NCBI GenBank assembly: GCA_964632485.1
Contig: CAZWDO010000006.1
Span: forward strand, 1-55,093
Direction: 5' to 3'
Source: CAZWDO01 sp964632485 [NCBI: uncultured bacterium]
Lineage (GTDB): Bacteria; JAGOEH01
DNA length: 55,093 nucleotides
Shown here: positions 17,573 through 26,746 of the stretch, piece after piece
Position numbering within the stretch: the stretch's first letter is position 1
How the letters are laid out: each line of letters starts with the position of its first letter
Translations under genes and position numbers: made by a program
Notes under the pieces: generated by a model
Seen by the model: the letters and a program-made list of their open reading frames with translations, nothing else
The model's database searches: none
Told to the model about the DNA's origin: nothing

Positions 17573-18328
17573 ATGCGAGATTTTAAAGGATTTGGCGATA
17601 TCGTTGCGGATTTGGCAACGGATACCAATCCCGCTGGAACCCATATCGGGCCGTCCATTACGATACAAGGTGAGATTTCAGGCGATGAATTCTTAATTGT
17701 TGAGGGAACGGTTTTGGGAAAAGTCTGTTTGAAAAATGGTATTCTGGTCAAGCAAAATGGACTGATTCAAGCGGATATCGATGCTCTGAGTATTACGGTT
17801 GGCGGTTCGGTTGTAGGAAATATAACGGCCCGGGAGAAGATCGAGTTGTTGGCGGAAGGTAAGGTTGAAGGCGATATCCGCGCTCCGAAGATTATTATCC
17901 AGGAGGGCGCTCATATTCGCGGCCATATTGAGATGGTTTTTACCATTGATCATGCTGAATCTGCCAATCAGGGTGAAGAGATAGTCGGTGAACAGCCACC
18001 CTCTGGAGAGGATATATCCGTAACTGAACCGGGCGTAGTGGAAGAGGCCGTCCCCTTGATTAGTCCTGAAACGCCTGAAACGGGATCTGTGAGTGATCTA
18101 CCGAGGATGGGTACACCATCCAGCGCGCCTATGGGAAGCGAATCCCTGGATTCAACTCCGCCATCCGCGCCGGAATTACACCCGACAACTCAACATCCCG
18201 CTCAGCAGCTTAGTTCAGTCACTCCGATGCCAGGCGCAAACAGCGCTATGAATCAATTTAACAAAGTAGATGATACCAATCGGTTACGTTCATCATTTAT
18301 CATTAATTCGAATCCGAAAACGTCCTAA
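17573..18328 (+). CDS. Bactofilin-family polymer-forming protein
   Basis: 251 residues with GAGGAACAACTT before ATG 17573. Residues about 25-125 form a bactofilin (DUF583) beta-helix: IGPSITIQGEISGDEFLIVE starts it, followed by GxV/I repeats such as VGGSVVGNITA and EGKVEGDIRAPKI. Residues about 130-251 are an acidic, Pro/Ser/Thr-rich, probably disordered tail. Bactofilins polymerise without nucleotide and organise envelope growth or chromosome partners. Its position between rpsP and khpA-trmD is unusual: rimM is normally found there. Confidence 0.9.
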   Translation: MRDFKGFGDIVADLATDTNPAGTHIGPSITIQGEISGDEFLIVEGTVLGKVCLKNGILVKQNGLIQADIDALSITVGGSVVGNITAREKIELLAEGKVEGDIRAPKIIIQEGAHIRGHIEMVFTIDHAESANQGEEIVGEQPPSGEDISVTEPGVVEEAVPLISPETPETGSVSDLPRMGTPSSAPMGSESLDSTPPSAPELHPTTQHPAQQLSSVTPMPGANSAMNQFNKVDDTNRLRSSFIINSNPKTS

Positions 18329-18375
18329 AATTGATCCAACGACGAATCCGAATATTCCCATGAAGGAGGCCTTTT

Positions 18376-18612
18376 ATGGAAATCCAAAAACTGATCGAAG
18401 AAATTGCGCGCGTATTGGTCGATAATCCTGACGATGTAGTGGTAAGTCAAATTGATGGTGAGCAGACGATTGTTTATGAATTACGGGTTAACGAAACCGA
18501 TTTAGGCAAAATTATCGGAAAGAATGGAAATATGATCCAATCGATTCGGACTTTGCTGAAAGCAGCATCTGCTAAAATGGGCCGACGATTGATGTTAGAA
18601 GTTATTGAATAA
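18376..18612 (+). CDS. khpA: RNA-binding KH-domain protein KhpA
   Basis: 78 residues with AAGGAGGC eight bases before ATG 18376. A single KH domain carries the GxxG loop as IIGKNGNMIQSIRTLLKAA (about residues 44-62). KhpA (YlqC) proteins bind RNA, often with KhpB/Jag, and influence cell division and elongation. The position next to trmD and the ATG overlap with it (TAATG) are typical. Confidence 0.93.
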   Translation: MEIQKLIEEIARVLVDNPDDVVVSQIDGEQTIVYELRVNETDLGKIIGKNGNMIQSIRTLLKAASAKMGRRLMLEVIE

Positions 18613-19328
18613 TGCGTTTTTTTTTGCTGACCGCTTTTCCGGAAATCTTCCATGGCCCTTTCTCAGAAAGTATAATCCGGCGAGCGGTTAAGCGTGGGAT
18701 TGTGGAAATAAATTATATTTATTTGCGCAGTTTTGCCGATGATCGGCATGGAACGATCGATGATGTTGAATTTGGGGGAAGTAGCGGGATGGTTTATAAG
18801 GCAGAGCCAATTTTCAAGGCGTGTGAAACTGTTAGGCGACAATTCGCCCTTGAGAAGACCCGGATCGTGATGCCGAGCGCCCGTGGGCGGCAATTCAGGC
18901 AGGAAACAGCCGCTGAATTTGCCCTTGAGTCCGATCTGATCTTTATCTGCGGCCATTATAAAGATATTGATTACCGCGTCGTAGAGCATCTCGTTACGGA
19001 CGAAATCAGTTTGGGAGATTTTGTGATTACAGGCGGGGAGTTAGCTACTGCGGTGATGATGGATGCAATTATCCGTTTGTTGCCGCAAGTTGTCGGGAAT
19101 CGCGATTCGGTTGAAAGCGATTCATTTCAAAACGGTTTATTGGATTGCCCTCGCTATACCCGCCCGGTTGAATACCGGGGATGGATGGCGCCCGAAGTTC
19201 TTTTGTCGGGGCATCATCAGGCCATTCGTGAATGGCGTCGGCAGAAATCAATGGAATTAACCCAATGCCAGCGTCCCGATCTTTGGGAAGCATGGCAGCA
19301 AAAAAATGTAAACAATCAGGAGGCATAG
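18612..19328 (+). CDS. trmD: tRNA (guanine-37-N1)-methyltransferase
   Basis: 238 residues; ATG 18612 shares a base with the khpA stop. SPOUT-class features: LLTAFPEIFHGPFSESIIRRA, DDRHGTIDDVEFGGSSGMV, GHYKDIDYRV and the SAM-knot region SLGDFVITGGELATAVMMDA. It methylates G37 of tRNAs with G36 and prevents +1 frameshifts. The loop usually read as GRYEGIDERV is GHYKDIDYRV here, a conservative variation with the Asp kept. Length is normal. Confidence 0.96.
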   Translation: MRFFLLTAFPEIFHGPFSESIIRRAVKRGIVEINYIYLRSFADDRHGTIDDVEFGGSSGMVYKAEPIFKACETVRRQFALEKTRIVMPSARGRQFRQETAAEFALESDLIFICGHYKDIDYRVVEHLVTDEISLGDFVITGGELATAVMMDAIIRLLPQVVGNRDSVESDSFQNGLLDCPRYTRPVEYRGWMAPEVLLSGHHQAIREWRRQKSMELTQCQRPDLWEAWQQKNVNNQEA

Positions 19329-19700
19329 ATGAATATCCTCGAGTTGGTCACACAGGACCAGTTAAAAGAAAATCTTCCCATATTTCATATCGGTGATACG
19401 ATAAAAGTCCATTTTGAGGTTACCGAAGGCGACAAAACACGTATCCAGATTTTTCAGGGTATTTTGATTTGTCGTAAAAATTCAGGTATTCGTGAAACAA
19501 TTACGGTCCGTAAAATTAGTTCTGGCGTAGGTGTTGAACGTATTTTTCCAATTCATTCGCCGAAAGTCAAGTTGATTGAAACAGTCCGTCATGGTCGTGT
19601 CCGTCGTTCAAAACTTTACTACTTGCGCAAATTGTCAGGTAAGGCGGCCCGTATTCGTGAAAAACGCACATTTTCAATGGAACATACTGAAGCAAAATGA
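19329..19700 (+). CDS. rplS: 50S ribosomal protein L19
   Basis: 123 residues with AGGAGG just before ATG 19329, directly after trmD. Motifs include [48 protein letters not shown] and [19 protein letters not shown]. bL19 lies at the subunit interface. Length is normal for the family. Confidence 0.97.
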   Translation: MNILELVTQDQLKENLPIFHIGDTIKVHFEVTEGDKTRIQIFQGILICRKNSGIRETITVRKISSGVGVERIFPIHSPKVKLIETVRHGRVRRSKLYYLRKLSGKAARIREKRTFSMEHTEAK

Positions 19701-19701
19701 T

Positions 19702-20304
19702 TTGAATTTTCAGTCCCCGGCGCTCGCCGGGATTGATGAGGCCGGACGCGGACCTATCGCCGGTCCGGTTGTTGCCGCAGCAGTAAGCCTGGATTACCGG
19801 GTGGATTTGCCGGGATTGGATGATTCAAAACGTTTGACTGTTAGGCAACGGGAAAGGTTGTTTCAGTTTATTATATGTAGCGCCAATGATTGGGCAATAG
19901 TTGCTGTATCATGCCGGGAAATTGATCGTATTAATATTCTGCAAGCCACGTTTAACGCAATGCGGCTGGCTTGTCATGCATTAAATGAAAAACCTTTCCT
20001 GGTTTTGATTGACGGGAATCATACGATACCTGAATTGAAATATAAACAGCAATCTATTATCAAGGGCGATACAAGTAGCGCGGCAATAGCGGCTGCTTCT
20101 GTTTTGGCAAAAGTATCGCGTGATCGAATCATGGAGAGATATCACCATATTTACCCGGGATACGGATTTGCGCAACATAAAGGCTATCCCACCCGTAGCC
20201 ATCTGGAGAGTCTGATATCTCTTGGCGCATGCCCCATTCACCGTCAAACATTTTCTCCCCTTAATAGTATGGCTCAGAAACAATTGGCCCTTTTTGAGTT
20301 ATGA
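19702..20304 (+). CDS. rnhB: Ribonuclease HII
   Basis: About 200 residues. The family N-terminus (LAGIDEAGRGPIAGPVV) begins about nine codons after TTG 19702, the only sensible start after the rplS stop at 19700; a longer frame back to 19576 runs through rplS and is rejected. Catalytic acids are visible in GIDEAGRG (Asp, Glu), VLIDGN (Asp) and KVSRDRIM (Asp). The enzyme removes ribonucleotides misincorporated in DNA. It lacks a strong ribosome site and may rely on coupling with rplS. It overlaps yraN by ATGA. Confidence 0.93.
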   Translation: MNFQSPALAGIDEAGRGPIAGPVVAAAVSLDYRVDLPGLDDSKRLTVRQRERLFQFIICSANDWAIVAVSCREIDRINILQATFNAMRLACHALNEKPFLVLIDGNHTIPELKYKQQSIIKGDTSSAAIAAASVLAKVSRDRIMERYHHIYPGYGFAQHKGYPTRSHLESLISLGACPIHRQTFSPLNSMAQKQLALFEL

Positions 20305-20657
20305 GTTCCTATAATCAATGTGTCGGACGCTTGGGAGAGGATGCCGCCGTTGAATTCTTGATTAATCAGCAGTTCCTGATTGTTCATCGCAATTTCCGCT
20401 TCCGTCGGGGTGAGATTGATATCATCGCTATCAGAGAGACGACCACTCATTTTATTGAAGTTAAAACCCGTACCGGATTCAATTATGGTGAGGGTGAACT
20501 GGCAGTTAATTTAAGTAAGCAGAGAACTATCCGTTTAGTTGCTGAATTTTATCTCCAAAAATTCGGTCTCACTACTTTGAACTGCTGTTTCGACGTGATT
20601 GTAATTGATATTAAACAAGGGATATCACAAATTCGTTTTATTGAAAATGCATTTTAA
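20301..20657 (+). CDS. yraN: YraN/UPF0102 family putative endonuclease
   Basis: 118 residues; ATG 20301 overlaps the rnhB stop. Layout matches UPF0102: GRLGEDAAVEFL, RNFRFRRGEIDIIAI and HFIEVKTRT, i.e. the E-x(n)-D-x(n)-ExK pattern of the PD-(D/E)XK fold. Family members are suspected to act on branched or recombining DNA; the function is not settled. rnhB-yraN adjacency is frequent. Confidence 0.92.
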   Translation: MSSYNQCVGRLGEDAAVEFLINQQFLIVHRNFRFRRGEIDIIAIRETTTHFIEVKTRTGFNYGEGELAVNLSKQRTIRLVAEFYLQKFGLTTLNCCFDVIVIDIKQGISQIRFIENAF

Positions 20658-20671
20658 TCGAAGGAGGACGC

Positions 20672-22027
20672 ATGTTACCGTTGTCTGAATTGCTGGTTGT
20701 GTTTGAGGATTTTTTAAAGGCAATGGGAGATGTTGTTTGGGGTTGGCCGATGATTATTCTACTACTGGGAACCCATATTTATCTGACGATTCGGTTGCGT
20801 TTCATACAGCGTTTTATATTTAAAGGAATTAAAATTTCTTTTAGTCGCGTCAATGAAGGCACTGGCGATATCAGCCAATTCGGCGCTTTAACAACTGCTC
20901 TGGCCGCAACTATCGGAACCGGCAATATTGTGGGTGTTTCGACCGCGATTGCCGCAGGCGGACCCGGCGCCGTGTTTTGGATGTGGCTTTCCGGCTTCTT
21001 TGGAATTGCCACTAAATACAGTGAAGCCTTGTTGGCTATCCATTACCGGGTGACATTGCCCAACGGGAATATGGCTGGTGGGCCTATGTACTCCTTGGAG
21101 CGTGGATTAAATGCCCGCTGGTTAGGACTGATCTTCGCTGCCTTCACCGCTATCACTGCGTTTGGTATCGGCAATATGGTTCAGGCGAATTCGATTTCGC
21201 AAATGCTCAAACAAACTATCAATTTACCTCCTTTCATATCGGGTCTCATCCTGGCGTTTATAACGGGGATTGTTATTCTGGGGGGGATTCGCTCCATTGC
21301 TAAAATTTGTGAAGTTTTAGTTCCTTTCATGGCTATCTTCTATATCTTGGGTTGTTTAATTCTAATAATCATGCACATTGAGACTATTCCGGCAACGATT
21401 GTTTTGATTTTCAAAAGCGCGTTTACCGGTTCCGCTGCATGGGGTGGAGTTATTGGCATCACCATGAGGGAAGCGATTCGCATGGGTGTTTCCAGGGGAT
21501 TGTTTTCCAATGAATCCGGATTGGGTAGTGCGCCAATTGTTGCGGCAGCAGCACAAACTCAGAATCCTGTCCGCCAGGCATTAGTTTCTTCTACCGGAAC
21601 TTTTTGGGATACGGTTGTCATTTGCGCACTTACCGGGATGGTTATTGTAAATTCCGGTGATTGGCAAAGTGGAATTGCCGGAGCGGAACTCACATACTCG
21701 GCTTTTTCCAATCTTCCGTGGTTCGGCCCGATTATTCTATCTGTCGGCTTGTTGACGTTTGTTTTTTCCACAATACTGGGATGGTCTTACTATGGCGAAA
21801 AAGCGGTCGAATACATAATTGGAACCTCCTATATCATCCCTTACCGGATTCTTTGGGTTCTTGCCGTTTTAGTCGGCGCCGTTTTATCGTTACCTATTGT
21901 CTGGTCGTTGGCTGATATCACCAATGCATTGATGGCCATTCCGAACCTGATTTCCCTGCTTTTATTAACCGGGGTGATTGTCAGTAATACTCATCGCTAT
22001 CTCTGGGATTTCCAGGCAAAAATTTGA
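20672..22027 (+). CDS. Sodium:alanine/glycine symporter (AGCS family)
   Basis: 451 residues, with GAAGGAGG before ATG 20672. About ten to eleven transmembrane helices. Signature elements are ALAATIGTGNIVGVSTAIAAGGPGAVFWMW (about 71-100), the FSNESGLGSAPIVAAAA stretch (about 276-293) and GWSYYGEKAVEYI. AGCS carriers import alanine or glycine with Na+, sometimes D-alanine. It lies 14 bases after yraN but is functionally unrelated. Confidence 0.95.
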   Translation: MLPLSELLVVFEDFLKAMGDVVWGWPMIILLLGTHIYLTIRLRFIQRFIFKGIKISFSRVNEGTGDISQFGALTTALAATIGTGNIVGVSTAIAAGGPGAVFWMWLSGFFGIATKYSEALLAIHYRVTLPNGNMAGGPMYSLERGLNARWLGLIFAAFTAITAFGIGNMVQANSISQMLKQTINLPPFISGLILAFITGIVILGGIRSIAKICEVLVPFMAIFYILGCLILIIMHIETIPATIVLIFKSAFTGSAAWGGVIGITMREAIRMGVSRGLFSNESGLGSAPIVAAAAQTQNPVRQALVSSTGTFWDTVVICALTGMVIVNSGDWQSGIAGAELTYSAFSNLPWFGPIILSVGLLTFVFSTILGWSYYGEKAVEYIIGTSYIIPYRILWVLAVLVGAVLSLPIVWSLADITNALMAIPNLISLLLLTGVIVSNTHRYLWDFQAKI

Positions 22028-22228
22028 CCATCTGCTTTTACCCGTTGCAGATAAAAAAATTTGTTTTGTAAACAAAATGCGTCACGGCATTCATGTAAAA
22101 TTTGAATTTATTAAGACTTTTCGCAAACAGCTTGAAATTCAATATCTGTGTTGTATGTCTGATGGTTTTATTCTCTTAATTTAAGGCCGGGTCTTTCGAT
22201 GTTTTTTCAGAAAAGGATTTGGGCGTGA

Positions 22229-25200
22229 ATGTATAAATTTTTTAATATGATATCAAGGGTAAATATTGACGTTTTTACTATTATATTGAAAAAATGGCGG
22301 GATAACATATCCTCTTTTTTTTTGCAGGATGTTTCGCGCATTTTAATTATATTCTTTTTATATTTTCTTTTATTAACTAATTACGATATTTATGCCCTGG
22401 ATCCACATAAGGAACTAACCCAATACTCATTGAGAGTATGGAATCAAAATCTGGGACTACCTCAGAATACGGTACATGATATCATCCAAACTTATGATAA
22501 ATATATTTGGGTGGCAACGTATGAGGGACTGGCGCGTTTTGACGGTGTCAATTTTACTGTATTTGACAGTCGCAATACATCGGCAATACGGGTGAATGGG
22601 ATTTGGTCCCTGATGGAAAGCCGCGATTCAACCTTATGGATCGGTACCAACGGGAGCGGGATTGTCTGTTACAAAAATAATCAGTGGGTGCCGATAACCG
22701 CTGAGAAAGATGGTTTGAGCAACAACATCGTTTTAAAGATTTTGGAGGATAGCCGTGGGTATGTCTGGGCAGGAACCCGTGATGGACTGAACCTGATTAA
22801 ACCCGATACAATAATCCGCTACGGAATTGAAAATGGATTGACGGATCCTCAGGTGAATACCTTGATGGAAGACAGACAGGGACGATTATGGATTGGAACC
22901 AGTCGGGGAGTAGCTATATGGGATAATGGATCAATCACTCATTTTACTATTCCATCAGTTCTTGGGTCTGATTTAATATTAAGTTTTGCACAGCTTTCCG
23001 ATCAGTCTATTTGGATTGGAACTGAGAAAAAGCTGATTCATTGGGATTCAACTGGATATCGGCTTTATACGGAAAAAAATGGATTGCGGGATATGAATAT
23101 TGCCGCGCTATATGAAGACTCCCACCAACAACTTTGGGTTTCAACACATCGAGGGTTACACCGATTGGACACAACCAATTTCCAGGTATTATCACAAGAA
23201 GAAGGTTTGATGGATGATGTGGTGAATCCACTTTGTGAAGACCATGAAGGAAATTTGTGGATCGGTAGTTTAAGAGGGGGCTTAGGTTGTCTTTCGGATG
23301 GCAAATTCTGGATTTATGACCACAATCAGGGATTTCAAAGTGATATAGTCAATTCACTTTTGCATGATAAAAATGGGGGGTTGTGGCTCGGCTTGGGAAA
23401 TCATGGCCTGTCGTATTATTTTCAGGGAGGAATTAAGCGCTATTCGGATTTGGAAATTTTTCAAAATGATTATATACGCTCTTTATATGTCGATCATAAG
23501 GATTGGTTATGGGCGGGAACCTTTAGCCATGGAATTATTTGCCTTAATAAAGACCGCTATCGATTCTATAATTCATCCTGTGGGTTGCCTAATGATAATA
23601 TAAAATCGATTACAGAACGTGTACCGGGTGAATATTGGGTGGCTACCCGCAATGGTTTATGCCGGATTGTGGAGGATTCAATACGTATTTTTTTGAGAGA
23701 AGATGGTTTGCCGGTCAATTCCATTCTTAAGGTTTTTACGACTCGAAATCAATGCTTGTGGATCGGGACCGATGGTGGCGGCGCTTTATGCTATGATAAA
23801 AATAAATTTAAGTGCTTTTCAGTGGCTGATGGTTTATCGAGTGATATCGTTTTTTCCTTTTATGAAGATCCTGAGGGGCGGTTATGGATTGGAACCAATA
23901 ACGGCCTGAACTATTTTTACAAAGGAAACATTGTTCCAATTACAGTCCGCAGTGGGCTCTACTCTAACCAGATTTTTTCCATCACAATGGATACATTGTA
24001 CGAAAATTTCTGGTTTTCGTGTAGTAAAGGGATTTTTACAATTCCCCGGTCAATGTTGATGGATTTTGTAATGGGTATTCGTCAACAGATATCCAGTCGA
24101 TTTTTTAACAAATTGGACGGGATGAAATCAGAAGAGTGTATCGGCGCGATGGACCCGGTTGTCAGCCAGAGTTCAGATGGCCGGTTGTGGTATGCGACTA
24201 CTCAGGGAATAGCAGTTATCGATCCACTCAATATACCTATTAATCACACTCCGCCGATTGTGTATATAGCGGAGATACGCGTTCAGGACCAGGTATTGCC
24301 GTTATCCGATACTGTCATACTTCAATTAATGGAAAAGGAATTGCAAATTTCCTATAGCGCATTGAGCTATAGTGTCCCGGAAGGAGTGCGGTGCAGTTTT
24401 CGTCTTAAGGGCTTCAATGAGGATTGGCAGCATGTACAGCAACGTCGGATCGCGTACTATACGAATCTGCCTCCGGGTACATATCTTTTTCAGGTAATGG
24501 CTGAAAACTATGACGGTATTGCAAGCCCCGAACCCGCTCAGCTTCTTCTGATCGTCAAACCCCCATTTTGGCGAACGTATTGGGCATATATAATTTATTC
24601 AATATTTTTGATTTTTATTGTTCTTTTAATTTTTTATTATCAATTAGAACATGAGAAGAAACGGGTTTTAAGAGGCAGGCATCTGCAGGAAATGAAGCTC
24701 GCCCGTGAGTTGCAACTCTCAATGCTGCCGAGCGAAATCCCCCTTTTTCATCATCATGCATTATTTCCATATATGGAGTCTGCCTCGGAAGTCGCTGGCG
24801 ATTATTATGATTTTTTTGTTCTGAACGATCAACGATTGGTACTCGTCGTCGGGGATGTCACCGGCCACGGGTTGGCCAGTGGATTTGTAACCGCTCAAGC
24901 GAAATCACTTTTATGGAGCTTGATGAGCCTGTTGGATAAAGTTAATCCTACATTTGTTCTGCAACATATTAATCAGGTTTTTATCAAAACCCATCACAAA
25001 TACGCGATTTGCATGACAATTGCGATTTATGATTTTTCAATACATGAACTCAAAATTGCTAATTCCGGATTACCCTATCCCTATCTCTATCGTTCACAAT
25101 CGGATACAGTTTCCAGTCTTGAAATCGGGGGGGTTCCTTTAGGTTTTCTGGAAGAGTGGAAATATGAAATGGAGTCCATATACTTAGAACCTGGTGATTT

Positions 25201-25408
25201 TATCTTGTTTTGTACCGATGGGATGCCGGAAATGACAAATGATTCCCGGGAACAATTTGGATATGGTCGGCTTTATAATTTTATTGTTAAGCATCGTCAT
25301 AAAGATCCCCAGGATATCCTGATTGCTCTTCGGAATGAATTGTCAGAGTTTACTTCCGCCCAACCACGCGATGATATCACCTTGCTTGTTTTTAAACGAT
25401 TTCAGTAA
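22229..25408 (+). CDS. Double two-component-regulator propeller protein with SpoIIE (PP2C) phosphatase output
   Basis: 1059 residues. A signal/anchor segment (about 38-55) is followed by about 14 repeats of the form (L/I)W(I/V)GT..GL, enough for two seven-bladed propellers (about 65-690). A Y_Y_Y domain (about 700-780), one transmembrane helix (about 787-808, WAYIIYSIFLIFIVLLIFYY), a short coiled coil and a SpoIIE phosphatase (about 825-1055) follow. The phosphatase shows SASEVAGDYYDFF, VVGDVTGHGLASG and FCTDGMPEMTN, the metal-binding aspartates. It probably senses a periplasmic ligand and dephosphorylates a STAS antagonist. A STAS gene lies convergently 145 bases away. The start could be somewhat downstream. 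Confidence 0.92.
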   Translation: MYKFFNMISRVNIDVFTIILKKWRDNISSFFLQDVSRILIIFFLYFLLLTNYDIYALDPHKELTQYSLRVWNQNLGLPQNTVHDIIQTYDKYIWVATYEGLARFDGVNFTVFDSRNTSAIRVNGIWSLMESRDSTLWIGTNGSGIVCYKNNQWVPITAEKDGLSNNIVLKILEDSRGYVWAGTRDGLNLIKPDTIIRYGIENGLTDPQVNTLMEDRQGRLWIGTSRGVAIWDNGSITHFTIPSVLGSDLILSFAQLSDQSIWIGTEKKLIHWDSTGYRLYTEKNGLRDMNIAALYEDSHQQLWVSTHRGLHRLDTTNFQVLSQEEGLMDDVVNPLCEDHEGNLWIGSLRGGLGCLSDGKFWIYDHNQGFQSDIVNSLLHDKNGGLWLGLGNHGLSYYFQGGIKRYSDLEIFQNDYIRSLYVDHKDWLWAGTFSHGIICLNKDRYRFYNSSCGLPNDNIKSITERVPGEYWVATRNGLCRIVEDSIRIFLREDGLPVNSILKVFTTRNQCLWIGTDGGGALCYDKNKFKCFSVADGLSSDIVFSFYEDPEGRLWIGTNNGLNYFYKGNIVPITVRSGLYSNQIFSITMDTLYENFWFSCSKGIFTIPRSMLMDFVMGIRQQISSRFFNKLDGMKSEECIGAMDPVVSQSSDGRLWYATTQGIAVIDPLNIPINHTPPIVYIAEIRVQDQVLPLSDTVILQLMEKELQISYSALSYSVPEGVRCSFRLKGFNEDWQHVQQRRIAYYTNLPPGTYLFQVMAENYDGIASPEPAQLLLIVKPPFWRTYWAYIIYSIFLIFIVLLIFYYQLEHEKKRVLRGRHLQEMKLARELQLSMLPSEIPLFHHHALFPYMESASEVAGDYYDFFVLNDQRLVLVVGDVTGHGLASGFVTAQAKSLLWSLMSLLDKVNPTFVLQHINQVFIKTHHKYAICMTIAIYDFSIHELKIANSGLPYPYLYRSQSDTVSSLEIGGVPLGFLEEWKYEMESIYLEPGDFILFCTDGMPEMTNDSREQFGYGRLYNFIVKHRHKDPQDILIALRNELSEFTSAQPRDDITLLVFKRFQ

Positions 25409-25425
25409 TAAGCTCTATTGAAGAA

Positions 25426-25456
25426 AACCCGGCTAATTCGACATATTAACCGGGTT
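25426..25456 (-). terminator. Hairpin between convergent SpoIIE and STAS genes
   Basis: A perfect 7-bp stem AACCCGG / CCGGGTT with a 17-base loop. Read on the minus strand it is followed by TTTTCTTC, so it can end the STAS-side transcript. It may also act as a roadblock for the plus-strand gene. Confidence 0.6.
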
Positions 25457-25553
25457 GGTAAAAAAAGTTCGGCTCAGGATTTAAGCTGATGACTAACACA
25501 AATATTTTATAAGTTCCGATATCATCATGTTTATCGGATAATGAGATTAATTA

Positions 25554-25889
25554 CTAAAAAATTTTTTTTGCTTCATTAAAAGAATCGAAGATCGGAATAA
25601 TTGTGTCGAGTTGGGTAATTTGAAAAATCTTTCGAATATGCGGCAATACGTTTATTAAACAAAGATATCCGCCATATCCGGTAAAGCTTCGTTGGATGTT
25701 CAAAATAGTGCCGATTCCGATACTTCCGATATAATTTACTTCGGAAAAATCAATAATGCATTTTTTGTATTGAGTTTTCGTTAATAGTTCGGAAAACTCA
25801 TTCGCTAAATATTCCCTTCCTTCGACATCAATATCACCGATCAACCCTAAAATCAGAATATTGTCCTCAATTTTGGTGCTAATAACCAA
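25554..25889 (-). CDS. STAS-domain anti-sigma factor antagonist-like protein
   Basis: 111 residues from TTG 25889, seven bases after GAGGAG. A complete single STAS domain: GDIDVEGREYL near residue 18, then CIIDFSEVNYIGSIGIGTIL at 44-63. Ser56 lies in the loop that is phosphorylated in SpoIIAA/RsbV-type proteins. The immediate motif (IGSIG) differs from DSSG, so the phospho-acceptor is probable but not certain. No anti-sigma kinase gene is nearby. The propeller-SpoIIE phosphatase opposite is the obvious candidate partner. The gene starts 46 bases after the BamD-like gene on the same strand. Confidence 0.88.
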   Translation of the reverse strand: MVISTKIEDNILILGLIGDIDVEGREYLANEFSELLTKTQYKKCIIDFSEVNYIGSIGIGTILNIQRSFTGYGGYLCLINVLPHIRKIFQITQLDTIIPIFDSFNEAKKIF

Positions 25890-25935
25890 ACTTTCGCTCC
25901 TCGCTAAATTTTTTATCTAACTCAACAACCAGTAA

Positions 25936-26697
25936 TCATGGATGATCGATATCTGATAATTGTTTAATTTCCTTTTGAGCCTTTTTTATTAAGGGGCTAT
26001 TGGGAAATTGCTGTATCAGTCGTTCGAACATTAATTCTGCTTCTTCTTTTTGGTTCAGTTTAAGATAAACCAGGCCTAAAATATAAAAACTATCATCGGT
26101 CCAATTACTTTGAAAATAATCGACAATTACAGTTTTAAGATATATTTCAGCGGCTTTGTACTGATCAATTTTATAATACAGTAAACCGTTTTTATATTCT
26201 TTTTCCGCCAATTTGTTATTGAGTTTTTCGATATGATTACGGGCTGTATCGGCGTAAGTGCTGTTTGGAAAGTCAATGATGAGCTCATTATAGGAGCTAA
26301 TGGCCTTTATGGTATTTTCTGGGTCAAGTTCCGCTTTGTTTGACATTTTTTCATAGCACATGGCGGAAAAAAAAGCCGAAGGAATCGCCAAAACATGGTT
26401 AGGATAATCACGGCTGACTAATTGATAATTGACCAGAGCTTCGGGGTAATCTTGATTTAATCGTCGCGCTTCTGCCAATCGGTAAATTACTTCAACATAA
26501 TATTCCGTGCCGGAAAATTCATAGCGCACTCGTTCTAATTCAGTAATAGCTTGCAGGTATTTTTTTTTAATAATCAGTTCCTTACACGCAGCAAAACGGT
26601 CCTGGGCGGACATATCACGAGTAATTTTAACCTTAGACGCACAGTTCAACATTAAAAAAAATATAATTAGGGTTATGATCCACCCTGTTTTTTGCAT
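25936..26697 (-). CDS. BamD/YfiO-like outer-membrane assembly lipoprotein
   Basis: 253 residues from ATG 26697, preceded by AAAGGAC; a longer frame to 26772 would bury the signal sequence. A signal peptide with lipobox FLMLNC lipidates Cys19. The rest is a string of TPR-like helical repeats (ELERVRYEFSGTEYYVEVIY and later EAELMFERLIQQFPNSPLI). This is the BamD (outer membrane lipoprotein, DUF/TPR) architecture; BamD helps BamA insert barrels. Several FCB genomes have more than one such paralogue, so a role as general TPR lipoprotein remains possible. It lies just downstream of a signal-less solute-binding protein. Confidence 0.75.
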   Translation of the reverse strand: MQKTGWIITLIIFFLMLNCASKVKITRDMSAQDRFAACKELIIKKKYLQAITELERVRYEFSGTEYYVEVIYRLAEARRLNQDYPEALVNYQLVSRDYPNHVLAIPSAFFSAMCYEKMSNKAELDPENTIKAISSYNELIIDFPNSTYADTARNHIEKLNNKLAEKEYKNGLLYYKIDQYKAAEIYLKTVIVDYFQSNWTDDSFYILGLVYLKLNQKEEAELMFERLIQQFPNSPLIKKAQKEIKQLSDIDHP

Positions 26698-26746
26698 GGG
26701 GAGTCCTTTCATAACAATAGTGCCGAATGATTCCGGGTCGTTGGGG

